A stretch of 64,000 nucleotides of DNA from Legionella bononiensis (lineage in GTDB: Bacteria > Pseudomonadota > Gammaproteobacteria > Legionellales > Legionellaceae), in contig NZ_JADOBG010000002.1 in NCBI RefSeq assembly GCF_016786215.1, positions 361,397 to 425,396 on the forward strand, given 5' to 3'. Under the pieces are notes generated by a model that had not been told where the DNA came from, did no database searches, and was given only the letters and a program-made list of their open reading frames with translations. This document shows, one piece after another, positions 28,190 to 38,100 of the stretch. Within the stretch, counting starts at the first letter, position 1, and each line of letters starts with the position of its first letter. Both the position numbers and the translations under genes were made by a program.

Positions 28190-28540
28190 GACAATATTAT
28201 CCAAAGCTCATAAAAATTGCCTTCTCCCCCAGGGAGAAGGTGCCGAAGGCGGATGAGGGGATCTTAAAACCATTAAAAGGTTTAACCCCACCAACATAGA
28301 GTTAAATGCTTGAAATTATTTGACCAAGCAAAAAACATGAGTAAAAACAATACCCGTACGGAAATTAAAATATGTACTCACTTAGAGCACAATCGAGTAC
28401 AACAGTAATTTAGTCATGCATTTATGACTCATTATTGAATGAACGATGTTTGCTCCCCTCATCCGCCTTACGGCACCTTCTCCCTGAGGGAGAAGGCAAT
28501 TTTACTGAGATTTCGTGAATTTTTGAAATGTACTATTGTA
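28190..28540 (+). mobile_element. Decayed DUF559 element with inverted termini (copy 1)
   Basis: Inverted arms at about 28213-28262 and 28453-28507 share CTTCTCCC...GGGAGAAGGTGCCG and GGATGAGGGGAT with the element at 41.1-41.5 kb, and weaker similarity extends outward. Inside, on the + strand, an ATG at 28337 starts a short frame (MSKNNTRTEIKICTHLEHNR) like the start of a DUF559 endonuclease. It then meets stops and jumps to the gene end (MNDVCSPHPPYGTFSLREK), matching the 3' part of copy 2. About 200 bases of the gene are therefore missing. It fills most of the 620-base gap between the LRR and acyltransferase genes; I see no other gene in 28018-28608. Confidence 0.65.
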
Positions 28541-28608
28541 TAGTGTTCAAGGAAGTATCAGTATCAAGCCGTTCCAGATCGATGAAGTAACGTAATAACC
28601 AACAGATC

Positions 28609-29724
28609 CTATAAACGAATAAATATTTTTCTCTTATATAAAAATAAAACCATCAGAAAATTAATAAATAAGAACAGAATAGAATAAAATAATGCCGCAT
28701 TGGGATTGCTGAAACTACCAAACCAATACTCTGTAAGCATGGCTTTCATATTACCTTTGCTGCCATCATTTAAAGGAAAATAAAAAACAAACTGGAGCTT
28801 TAATAAAACAACATGAACAGTAAAAGCAAATAACGCATTCATGCCAAATATTTTAAAAGGTAGTGACCAACGCTTATATTTCAAAATGTCGATAATCAAA
28901 AAACATAATGCAAAAACGACAAGAGCAAAACCACTGGTCCATAAAACAAAAGAGCTGGTCCATAAATTTTTATTAATTGGAAAGCTGTAACTCCAAAACC
29001 ATCCCAACAGTAAAGAAATAATGCCAAGCATCATCATCAAGTAAAACTTCTTTAGATTGGACATTGAAGCGAGCAACAAACTGCCCGTTAACACTCCGGA
29101 TAAAGTGGTTGCAATTGATGGGATCGTGCTAAAAAAACCTTCTGGATCATAAACCTTTCCAAGCAGGTGTGCACTTGAAAAAATCATTTGATCCAAATAG
29201 GCAACCCAATTCCCCTCTACTGTTAATTGATTCACTCCATATCCGGGTACGGGTACCTGAGTCATCATAAACCAATAACCCCACAAAATTGCGAGGAAAA
29301 TCAGAATTTGTGTTTTGGTACTGGTTTTTAAATAAATCATACTACTCACCAGATAACACAAGGCGATTCTCTGTAAAATGCCATACACCCTGAGAGAACT
29401 TAAATAAATATGAATCGGAAAAATATTTAAAAATAAGCCCAACGCAAACAATAAAAGACTACGCCGAACTATAGCCCTATACACATGGTTATCCTGATTC
29501 GCTCTATACTTGTTTAAACTGATAACACTGGTTAAACCAACGATAAACAGAAACGAGGGAAATACTAGATCAGCCAAAGTACAACCATTCCATGATGCAT
29601 GTTCAAGGATCGGGTACGGATACTGATTTCCCTGACTGTTTACTAAAATCATCAAAATAATCGTGAGACCACGAAACACATCCAGGGATGCAATTCGATG
29701 CGTTGAGGTTGATTTGACAGTCAT
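28609..29724 (-). CDS. HGSNAT-like membrane acyltransferase (DUF5009 type)
   Basis: 371 residues with about ten hydrophobic helices. The opening RIASLDVFRGLTIILMILVN, then HASWNGCTLADLVFPSFLFIVG, is the signature of proteins related to human heparan-alpha-glucosaminide N-acetyltransferase. Those pass an acetyl group from cytoplasmic acetyl-CoA to an amino sugar across the membrane, and the conserved early His (YPILEHASW) is the expected acyl carrier. A bacterial member would modify a cell-envelope sugar, but in Legionella a secreted role has also been proposed for such a protein. GAGAG stands close to the ATG. It is monocistronic. Confidence 0.85.
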   Translation of the reverse strand: MTVKSTSTHRIASLDVFRGLTIILMILVNSQGNQYPYPILEHASWNGCTLADLVFPSFLFIVGLTSVISLNKYRANQDNHVYRAIVRRSLLLFALGLFLNIFPIHIYLSSLRVYGILQRIALCYLVSSMIYLKTSTKTQILIFLAILWGYWFMMTQVPVPGYGVNQLTVEGNWVAYLDQMIFSSAHLLGKVYDPEGFFSTIPSIATTLSGVLTGSLLLASMSNLKKFYLMMMLGIISLLLGWFWSYSFPINKNLWTSSFVLWTSGFALVVFALCFLIIDILKYKRWSLPFKIFGMNALFAFTVHVVLLKLQFVFYFPLNDGSKGNMKAMLTEYWFGSFSNPNAALFYSILFLFINFLMVLFLYKRKIFIRL

Positions 29725-30092
29725 AAGCTCTCGTTACAGTTTAATCAAAGTCAATACTTGGGGAAAAAAGTCCGATCTCTTCGTTAAGAGAACATTTAAA
29801 TTCGGTCATTTAGGGATATGGCTATTGATTAATTGTTTCCAACATCGCAAGACGTCGATCTCGTAATTGTCAATACACCGGAGTCAACCTATCCTCCCTT
29901 ATTAAAAATAATCTTTACTTCGACCTTAGAATTTTTCGCAAGTCCTGAGCATGTTAAAAATGAATAGATTATCACTATAAAGATCAGATAAAAAGCCAGG
30001 CTCAATAGAGCCGGAATTTAATTTCAAAATACTATATAAAAAACGAAATGAACCTTGTATGTTAAGATTAACTATAATTTTGATTTAGTCAC
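29725..30092. other. Intergenic region without a recognisable gene
   Basis: 368 AT-rich bases between divergent genes. The only structure I see is GGCTC-AATA-GAGCC near 30000-30015. Promoters for both neighbours must lie here, but no consensus pair stands out. Confidence 0.5.
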
Positions 30093-30704
30093 ATGTTTAA
30101 TAAAAAAGAACGTACCTTATTATTTGCTAATAATCTCTGGTATTTATCCGAGGGAATGTTAGGACCACTCTTTGGAATTTTCTGTGCTAAATTTCAATCG
30201 TCCCCATTGGATATTTCCTGGGTATGGGCACTCTATTTAATTTCAGTCGGGATAGTAGTTATCGCTTTAGGTTATGTGTCTGATTTTATTTATAAAGAAA
30301 AACTGTTAATTGTTGGATACGCGCTACAAACTATTTTTACTTTTTGCTATGTCTTTGTGAGTACAAAACATCAATTGGCTCTGTTACAAATTGGTTTGGG
30401 AATTTCGGGGGGATTATCTACGACAACCTGGTATGCCTTATATGCTCGCTGCGAAGATAAAACACACGAAGGCTTAACCTGGGGTCTGGCAAATGGACTG
30501 GCAAGCATCTATACAGGTATTGCTCTGCTCTGTGGGGGATTGATCATAGCGAACAGCTCTTTCGAAATGTTGTTTACTATTATGGGAATAATTCAACTCA
30601 TCGCTACGATTTATGTAAGCAGGCTTATTTATCTGGAAAAGCCTAAAGTTATTCGTCGTTTCAACCTGAATAAATTACTTAAAAAGTACACGCCGACTCA
30701 ATAG
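30093..30704 (+). CDS. Half-size MFS transporter-like membrane protein
   Basis: 203 residues with about six hydrophobic helices, half of a normal 12-helix MFS carrier. The segment between helices 2 and 3 reads GYVSDFIYKEKLL, a weak form of the MFS A-motif GxLaDRxGRk, and helix 5 region reads GLANGLASIYTGIALLCGG. The frame is complete, ending in a basic tail (RRFNLNKLLKKYTPTQ). No ribosome site is obvious before the ATG and nothing like the missing half lies nearby. It could be a remnant of a longer carrier or a true half-transporter that dimerises. Substrate unknown. Confidence 0.65.
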   Translation: MFNKKERTLLFANNLWYLSEGMLGPLFGIFCAKFQSSPLDISWVWALYLISVGIVVIALGYVSDFIYKEKLLIVGYALQTIFTFCYVFVSTKHQLALLQIGLGISGGLSTTTWYALYARCEDKTHEGLTWGLANGLASIYTGIALLCGGLIIANSSFEMLFTIMGIIQLIATIYVSRLIYLEKPKVIRRFNLNKLLKKYTPTQ

Positions 30705-30831
30705 AAAATACACAATTTCCTTTTCTAAAAAGAACTGAATAAACAAACAAGTTACCTATCATCTGATCTTGCAAACTTACTCCAATATGATAATGTGCCA
30801 ATTCGTTTTACATACATATTTAAGGATTAAT

Positions 30832-31266
30832 ATGCCCCAATGGTTAACAGATTGTTTAGGAGCTATGTCGATTAACCCCTATACCTCAACTACTGGTCAT
30901 CGCAATGCAGAACGTGTAAATGCGGGTGCTCAGCTGGCGTCATACACCTTTCAAAAGCAACCCTATGCCATGATTGCTACAAAATTAGGACAATGCATCG
31001 CTTCCTTCTATTCCCTGTTTCGTGCTGATACAAAAATTCCTGAAAAAGTTATCCATATTTTACAATTCGCTATAGCTGGCGCAGAACTAGGGATTCAAAC
31101 CGCGCTACTCTTTAATGGCACAACCTGTGAATTATCATCTCATAGAGATCTGTGTTTGGCTGCATTGTATTTGGAAGTATTATACGATGGTACCTTGGGT
31201 GCCGGCTGGCTTCCGAGTGAATTCTCCAAAGAACCATACGATCCATTGCCCGCGCCTGCAGTATAA
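30832..31266 (+). CDS. Hypothetical protein, no recognised domain
   Basis: I start it at ATG 30832, which has AAGGA six bases upstream, rather than the longer frame from 30769. The 144-residue product begins MPQWLTDCLGAMSINPYTS, has no signal peptide, and has one moderately hydrophobic stretch in IHILQFAIAGAELGIQTALLF near residue 85. Three cysteines cluster in the second half. It has no family I know. The next gene is 219 bases away in the same direction and is also unknown. Both lie in an effector-rich part of the window, so a translocated role is possible but unsupported. Confidence 0.65.
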   Translation: MPQWLTDCLGAMSINPYTSTTGHRNAERVNAGAQLASYTFQKQPYAMIATKLGQCIASFYSLFRADTKIPEKVIHILQFAIAGAELGIQTALLFNGTTCELSSHRDLCLAALYLEVLYDGTLGAGWLPSEFSKEPYDPLPAPAV

Positions 31267-31484
31267 TCATTATCAAGTTCAATGGACTTTAGCCATTTTA
31301 ACTTGAATATAAAGCACCTACTTGGCTCATATCAGTTCAACGGATAGAGCCAAGTACTGAAGAATAATTCATCTCCAACTCAACATTAAATCAACGAACC
31401 CCATTTAAATCTACAAAAATTGACTAAATTGAGCTTTTTTTGTATTATGCGACCCTTTATTTTCATAGCTGAAGGATTTATTCA

Positions 31485-32537
31485 TTGTATATTATGCTGA
31501 ATGTTGTAAGTCAGGGTACCTGTGCACAAATTTATGCTCAAGCCGATGCCAAAGAGCCATTATATAACGATCTGGATATGGTTAAAATATGGCATAATAA
31601 GGACGAGCCCAGTCTGAGTCCGGGCACTTTACCGAAGCACCAATACGATAATGATAATTGCGTCACTTTTGAAAGTTCAGTACCGTTTAAAACATTCTGC
31701 GAACAATTTGCTGATTCAGAATTCAATGATCCTGAAATGTATCGCAAGATGACTCATAATTGCGCTAATGGGGCTCATTTCGCACTACAATTGGCGGGCA
31801 TTAAACTGGATTTACCTCTAATTCAATTTGGACGATTTATTGAGACATCTTACATTTTAAGAATTCCAGGTGTAACTTTGACGCCACTCACCTTATTTGA
31901 CGCTGCCAGACGATATAAAGTGCTGCAACTGCAAAGCAGTCCGATAACCACTCATTTTACCAACCTGGTTAATCAATTACACACTCACATTGATGAAGAA
32001 ACTAATCCAAAACTGCGGGTTCATACTCAAACCATCGTTGAAGAAGCGCTCCGTCGCGTCGATAAACGCCCTCACCGTTTAAAAATGTGTACAGACCTAC
32101 TGAATACGACTCAAAATTTACTTACAAAAAAGTCTGATAAGTCAGATTACAAAATGTATCTTCAGCAGTCGTCCTTTTTTCGACATCGAATAGAGTCTCT
32201 TCCAGCAAGTTATATTGGCCGAGCAATAGATACTCTTGCTTTTATTGAAATGGCTCGTTGGTTCATTTTTTTTGCGATGATCGAACCTAAACTTGGTTAT
32301 GTCCTGGACTTTATAGCCTTTATACTAACAATTAAAGGGATCTATTCGCTTGTTCAGGACATTCAGAATCATACTGATGCAATGTCGAAACCAACTCCAT
32401 TGTCAACTGCAATGGTAGAATTCATTAAAACGATCTCAGAACAATCAATTGAGTTCGATGAACATAATGAGCATTTCAATGTGAGATACTCCTATGCTCA
32501 AACAGCGTTGCTCCCAATTGAAAGCCCTATGCTATAG
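31485..32537 (+). CDS. Unknown protein with an NC..A..AL cysteine-peptidase-like motif and C-terminal membrane hairpin
   Basis: A TTG at 31485 has AAGGA eight bases upstream; ATG 31494 is the alternative, with poor spacing. The product is about 350 residues with no signal peptide. Near residue 90 it has HNCANGAHFALQLAGI, like the NC-x-x-(F/A)-A-x-x-L core of permuted NlpC/P60, PPPDE or LRAT-type thiol enzymes, and a preceding stretch rich in acids and aromatic residues. A helical region follows, then two hydrophobic helices at about 255-300 (MARWFIFFAMIEPKLGYVLDFIAFIL). This suggests a membrane-anchored enzyme, perhaps a translocated effector. The catalytic assignment is tentative. Confidence 0.65.
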   Translation: MYIMLNVVSQGTCAQIYAQADAKEPLYNDLDMVKIWHNKDEPSLSPGTLPKHQYDNDNCVTFESSVPFKTFCEQFADSEFNDPEMYRKMTHNCANGAHFALQLAGIKLDLPLIQFGRFIETSYILRIPGVTLTPLTLFDAARRYKVLQLQSSPITTHFTNLVNQLHTHIDEETNPKLRVHTQTIVEEALRRVDKRPHRLKMCTDLLNTTQNLLTKKSDKSDYKMYLQQSSFFRHRIESLPASYIGRAIDTLAFIEMARWFIFFAMIEPKLGYVLDFIAFILTIKGIYSLVQDIQNHTDAMSKPTPLSTAMVEFIKTISEQSIEFDEHNEHFNVRYSYAQTALLPIESPML

Positions 32538-32629
32538 AATGAATCGGGATCGTTCTTGATAACAAAAAGAAGCTGCATATCAAAACTCAGATCATCAGAC
32601 CTTTGTTTTTTGCAATTGCCAGGACTATT

Positions 32630-34936
32630 TTATGTATCCAACAGAACATGGATATCACGCGCATCGGATAAACCATGATCATCTACAACCCGCACTACAT
32701 ATTTACCTGGCTTCGCATCCCAAAGATAAGTTTGTCCCGCTTTGGTCTTGGCTACAAATGTTTCATTAATAAACCAGTACAAATGAGCGATCCCCGCATC
32801 ACTAACTGCTGACAGGGGGATTTTATTATTTAACTGCGAATTGGCGCGAATCACATAACTGATTCCAGCCTGCGGTGATGTGATTTGCGGATTAATTCCA
32901 GAGTTGCCAGATAAAGCACAATCTGCTTCAAAAAATGGAGGGGTACGACGTTGTATGCCTGCCCGTTTATAAATTTTTAATAAATCAGAAGGCCAGAATT
33001 CAAATATTTCAAAGCGCGTATTTTCATCAATATGACAAGTACGCAATCCGGTTCTGTTATTAATTGCCACCTCTCTAAAAATTGTATCTGTTTTAATAGG
33101 TGATTTCCCCGGAATGAACCAGGTCCACTCCGTATCGAGACAATAACGTGTAGGTAACATCCCCGAAGCTTTACACACCTCTACTTTCTCGAGATTCATC
33201 GAAGCCGTATTTTTAGGAATGATGGATAAAGGACCACGCTCATGCTTGATTGCATCAATTAACTCAAAAAATAAGGGTGCCGCTATGTCCTTACCTACAA
33301 ATGCCGGATTGGCTTTATTATCAAAATTACCTATCCATACAGCCAGGACATAAGGTCCAAAGGTACCTACAGCCCAGGCATCCCTATACCCTGATGAGGT
33401 ACCTGTTTTCCACGATACAGGGAGATGTAGAGCCGATTTATTGCCAAAATCTCCGTGAGGAGTACTTTTTAACATATCCAATACCAGAAAACTTGCTTCA
33501 GGACTTAATAATCTACGACCAGAGCCTTTTTGCTCCTTATTGTGAAAACGAATTGGATACCACACCCCATCATTTACGAGCATGGCATAAAGTCCTACCA
33601 GCTCTCTCATAGTTAATTCGACACCACCGAGATTAAGTGATAAGCCGTAATAAGACTCCGGTTTTAAATGACTTACCTGCGCTTTTTCCAATAATTGGTG
33701 TAAGGTTGGATTGGTTAATTGACTGGATAGATAAACAGCAGGAATGTTACGGCTGAATACCAGGGCATCTTTGGCTTTAACTGGCCCCATAAAATCATAA
33801 TCGAAATTTTCCGGATTATATCCATTAAAACTGTGAGGAACATCTTTTAAAACAGTATCAGGATGAATTAATCCTTGATCTAAAGCCAAACCATAAATAA
33901 AGGGTTTTAATGTGGAGCCTGGTGAACGTTTAATGTCGATACCGTTGATTTGTCCACTAATATTTTTATTAAAAAAATCAGCAGATCCCAGCAAGCCCTT
34001 AACGGTCATATCTCGTGTATCGACTAATAATACAGAGGCATTATAAGCACCGATTGATTTTTTCCGTGCCAAATAATTTTTGGTAATTCGATTAATAATG
34101 ACTTGTACTCTTGAGTCTAGAGAAGTATCGATACTTTGTTGGTGTATTGACGGATCACTCAATACCATATTTACAAAATGTGGAGCACTGAATGGTAAAT
34201 TACTTAACTGCTGCATCACCAGGGGCAGACCAAAAGTCTCTCTTTTATTACCGTCCTCTGGATGTTTGAGCAGCCATCTGGCATATAAATGATCCCGAAT
34301 AGTTTTCAAGCTTTTATTATCGGGAGTTCTTTTCCCTGGATTCTGAGGGATAATACTTAAAGTCAATGCTTCTGGTAGACTGAGTTTGTTTACTGACTTA
34401 TTGAAATAAACCAGACTGGCCGCCCCTACTCCTTCTATATTTCCTCCATAGGGAGCCAGATTCAGATAAGCTTCGAGCAGCTCATCCTTACTGTAGTTCA
34501 TTTCAAGTTGTAATGCCCTGAATATTTGCATTAACTTACCTGAAATGTTTCTGGAGTTGATTCCAAATCGCATTCGAGCTACCTGCATGGTTATCGTTGA
34601 AGCGCCAACTCGACGCGATTGAACACCATAAGTCTGCCAAACAGCCTTGAATAATGAAAACGGATTAATTCCAGGGTGCCAGCGAAAATACTGATCTTCC
34701 TGTAATAAAGTAGCCTCAACTAATTCATTGGAGATATCAGACAAAGGAGTGAACAGACGATATTTATCATCTTTGCTCAAAGTCAATCTCAATAATTGAT
34801 GGTGATCATCGTACACCGCGTTTGAAAAACTGATTCCATCAAGTAATAAAGGCTTGGGTGAAAAAAATAATATCAAATAGCCACTGACAAACAGTGAAAC
34901 TAAGATTATGCTTATAATTTTGATTATTTTCTTCAT
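32630..34936 (-). CDS. pbpC: Penicillin-binding protein 1C
   Basis: Bifunctional peptidoglycan synthase of about 768 residues from ATG 34936; a frame 13 codons longer also exists and neither has a clear ribosome site. An N-terminal membrane anchor (IISIILVSLFVSGYLILFF) is followed by the glycosyltransferase domain with catalytic EDQYFRWHPGINP and RRVGASTITMQVARM. The transpeptidase has SPGSTLKPF (SxxK), SRN and KTGTSSGYRDAW. A C-terminal BiPBP_C domain with ISPQAGISYVIRANSQLNNKIPL closes the protein. It is divergent from the alpha-2-macroglobulin gene, 164 bases apart, the classic pbpC-yfhM pairing thought to repair cell walls after protease attack. Confidence 0.95.
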   Translation of the reverse strand: MKKIIKIISIILVSLFVSGYLILFFSPKPLLLDGISFSNAVYDDHHQLLRLTLSKDDKYRLFTPLSDISNELVEATLLQEDQYFRWHPGINPFSLFKAVWQTYGVQSRRVGASTITMQVARMRFGINSRNISGKLMQIFRALQLEMNYSKDELLEAYLNLAPYGGNIEGVGAASLVYFNKSVNKLSLPEALTLSIIPQNPGKRTPDNKSLKTIRDHLYARWLLKHPEDGNKRETFGLPLVMQQLSNLPFSAPHFVNMVLSDPSIHQQSIDTSLDSRVQVIINRITKNYLARKKSIGAYNASVLLVDTRDMTVKGLLGSADFFNKNISGQINGIDIKRSPGSTLKPFIYGLALDQGLIHPDTVLKDVPHSFNGYNPENFDYDFMGPVKAKDALVFSRNIPAVYLSSQLTNPTLHQLLEKAQVSHLKPESYYGLSLNLGGVELTMRELVGLYAMLVNDGVWYPIRFHNKEQKGSGRRLLSPEASFLVLDMLKSTPHGDFGNKSALHLPVSWKTGTSSGYRDAWAVGTFGPYVLAVWIGNFDNKANPAFVGKDIAAPLFFELIDAIKHERGPLSIIPKNTASMNLEKVEVCKASGMLPTRYCLDTEWTWFIPGKSPIKTDTIFREVAINNRTGLRTCHIDENTRFEIFEFWPSDLLKIYKRAGIQRRTPPFFEADCALSGNSGINPQITSPQAGISYVIRANSQLNNKIPLSAVSDAGIAHLYWFINETFVAKTKAGQTYLWDAKPGKYVVRVVDDHGLSDARDIHVLLDT

Positions 34937-35100
34937 AATTGATATTGTGCATTTTAAAGGTTGAATTATAATCAATTTTTATATCGATTACACGAAATAG
35001 AACCCCGCTAGACCAAATAAAAGTCAAATGGGAATTAATTTATACACATTGCTTATACCAAATCAACGACCAGAAAGACCAAGTGGGAAAAACTTAAATC

Positions 35101-38100
35101 ATGAACAAAAATCCAATTTCTTCAGTTTTGAACGTTATAGGTTCAATTTTTACGACTGTATTCGGTAAATTGAACTGGAATAGTCCACCATGGTTGGTCA
35201 ACCTACACCAAAAAGCCCAAAAATCACCCAAGTCGTTTTGGGGAACAACCGTCATCATTGTCGCGTTAATCGGTACAGGCGCCTATGCAACTTATTGGTA
35301 TAAAAACCTGCCTAAGCCCGTTTATACTACTGCATCGATTACGATACCTGATATCACTGCAAATGAAGAAACACTGGTACCTAATAATCTTATCATCGAT
35401 TTCGGTATCAAAACCAATGAATTCATTACCCAATCTGTGGCACCTATCAACTTGATAGGAAAAACAGTTACAGAAGGTATAGAAATGACTCCAGCAATGC
35501 CTGGTGAATGGAGTTGGAATAGTGACAGTCAATTAGTATTTATTCCATCAGAAGACTGGCCTGCAGGTCAAAAATACACCATCCATTTTGCTAAAAACTT
35601 CTTCTCGACCAATACAAAAATGGAACACTATGATGTATCTTTTTCAACAAAACCTTTTGAAGCTTCAATTTCCGAGTTAAGATTTTACCAGGATCCAGTC
35701 AATTCCGAACATAGAACAGCAGAAGCGACCCTGCAATTTAATTTTCCAGTCAACCCGGAAAGTCTTGAACAAAATACTGTTCTAACAATTCAGGATAATC
35801 AACAAGGTTCTGCAGTCAAAGGTGGTGAACCCCTTAAATTCACCTATACTTATGATGAGCACAAACGCATAGCTTATCTGCATTCTGAAAATATTAAAAT
35901 CAAAAAAAATGCACAATTAGTGATTTTAACTTTAGATAAAAAAGTAGCCTCTTCGACCAACTCAGCAACACTTGAATCTAAATTGGACTCAAGTCTGATT
36001 ATTCCCGATGCAAGCAACTTCCTCAAAGTACTTTCAGCATCAGCGTCGATCATCAGAAATGAGAAAGATCGGCCTGAACAGGTCCTCACGGTAGAAACAA
36101 GCCTGGGGGTTAATGAAAATGACTTCAATAAATCAGTTCACATGTATTTGCTTCCACAAGATTATCCAGCAACCTCTTTAGAAGCGTCCAAACCCAACTA
36201 TCAATGGCAGAATCCAGGAGAAGTAACCAATAGCATCCTCTCTCTGGCAACCCCTTTATCAAAAGTAGCCATACCTTCAGAGCAAAATTACTCAACCCTG
36301 CACAGTTTCAAATTTGCAGCGCAAACCCCTCGATATATCTATATTAAAATAGATAAAGGAATGAAAGGATTTGGTGATTTCACCTTAAACACTGACTATT
36401 CAGCCGTTATCGCAGTTCCAGAATACCCTAAAGAAATCAGTTTTCTTCATAAAGGATCTTTGTTAGCCTTGGCAGGAGAGAAAAAATTATCCGTCCTCAT
36501 TCGTGGTGTACCCGCTGTAAAGTTTGACTTTGCCCGAGTATTACCTGACAACATCAATCAATTAGTGACACAAACTCAAGGTGATTTTAATAATCCCTAC
36601 TTCATTAACCCAACGTTCAATCAGCAGAATATCAGCCAGATCTTTTCTGAAGTTCAACAATTTGATAGCAGCGATTTAACCAAACAACAATACACCGCTC
36701 TTGATTTGAGTAAGTATTTAACTGTTGATACCAACGCTACTGGTCCACAGGGTCTCTTTTTATTACAGGCAACTGGATGGGATGTTGCTAATAAATATGC
36801 CCTTGATGTAAAAGCCAGTCGTTTAATCTTAATTACTGATATGGGAATGATAGTAAAAGATAACAACGATGGAACTCATGATGTGTTTATTAACTCCATC
36901 ACTCAAGGAACTCCTGTAGCTGGAGCCACAGTCACGGTATTAGGTAAAAATGGTTTACCTATCTTGACCCGGGTTAGTGATGATCAAGGACGAGTCAACT
37001 TCCCCTCTTTGAAGGATTTTGTGGAAGACAGAGAACCCATCGTATACCTTGCTAACCTCAATAACGATGTTTCGTTTATTCCATACAATAATTACAATCG
37101 TCAATTGAATTTTTCGAAATTTGATATCGGTGGTATCTATACCTACAATCAGGATTTGCAAAGCTTAAGCGCTTATTTATTCTCAGACAGAGGTATTTAC
37201 AGACCTGGTGACACAGTGCATGTGGGCATGATAGTCAAACAAGCCTATGCTCAGGCACAACCAGCAGGTCTTCCCTTACAGGCAACCATTGTGGACTCGC
37301 GGGGAACAACAATAAAAGATGAACACTTGATCCTGAATGATACAGGGTATATGGAACTTGATTTCACAACCTCACAAACATCCCCTACGGGACAATATAT
37401 GGTTAATCTGTTCCTCGTAAAAGACGGACATCCACAGAATCTTTTGGGTTCAACTAGTATTAATGTGTCAGAGTTTCAACCTGACAGGATGCGGATTAGC
37501 TCGGAGCTAACACCCAAACCCCTGGATGGCTGGAGTTCACCCGATAATTTGAAAGCCCATGTCAGCCTCTGGAATTTATATGGTGCTCCTGCAACTGATA
37601 GAAAAATCAGTGCGAAAATTGTGTTGACCCCACAGGAAATTGATTTTGATGACTATCCAGACTATATCTTCGCAGATCCACTATTCGACCCCAAAAAACC
37701 GCCAAAGGTTTTTACGGAATCCTTGCCTGATGTAACAACCAATGATAAAGGTGATGCAGAATTTGATTTAAATCTTGAACGATTTGACAAGGCAACCTAT
37801 AAACTGACCTTTTTTGCCGAAGGTTTTGAAGCTGAAGGCGGTCGAAGTGTAACCACTCAGTCAAAAGCGTTAATCAGCCCCCTCGCCTATTTTATTGGGT
37901 ACAAACCTGATGGTGACTTATCGTTTATCAAACAAAATGGTACCAGAACGGTACATTATATAGCCATTAATCCTCAATTAACCAAAGAAGAAGTTAAGGA
38001 TTTAAAAGTTCAGCTCGTTTCGTTACATCCAGTTACAACCCTGGTTAAAAAAGCAGACGGTACCTATCAATATCAATCCATTATTCAGTCGACTGTTGTC

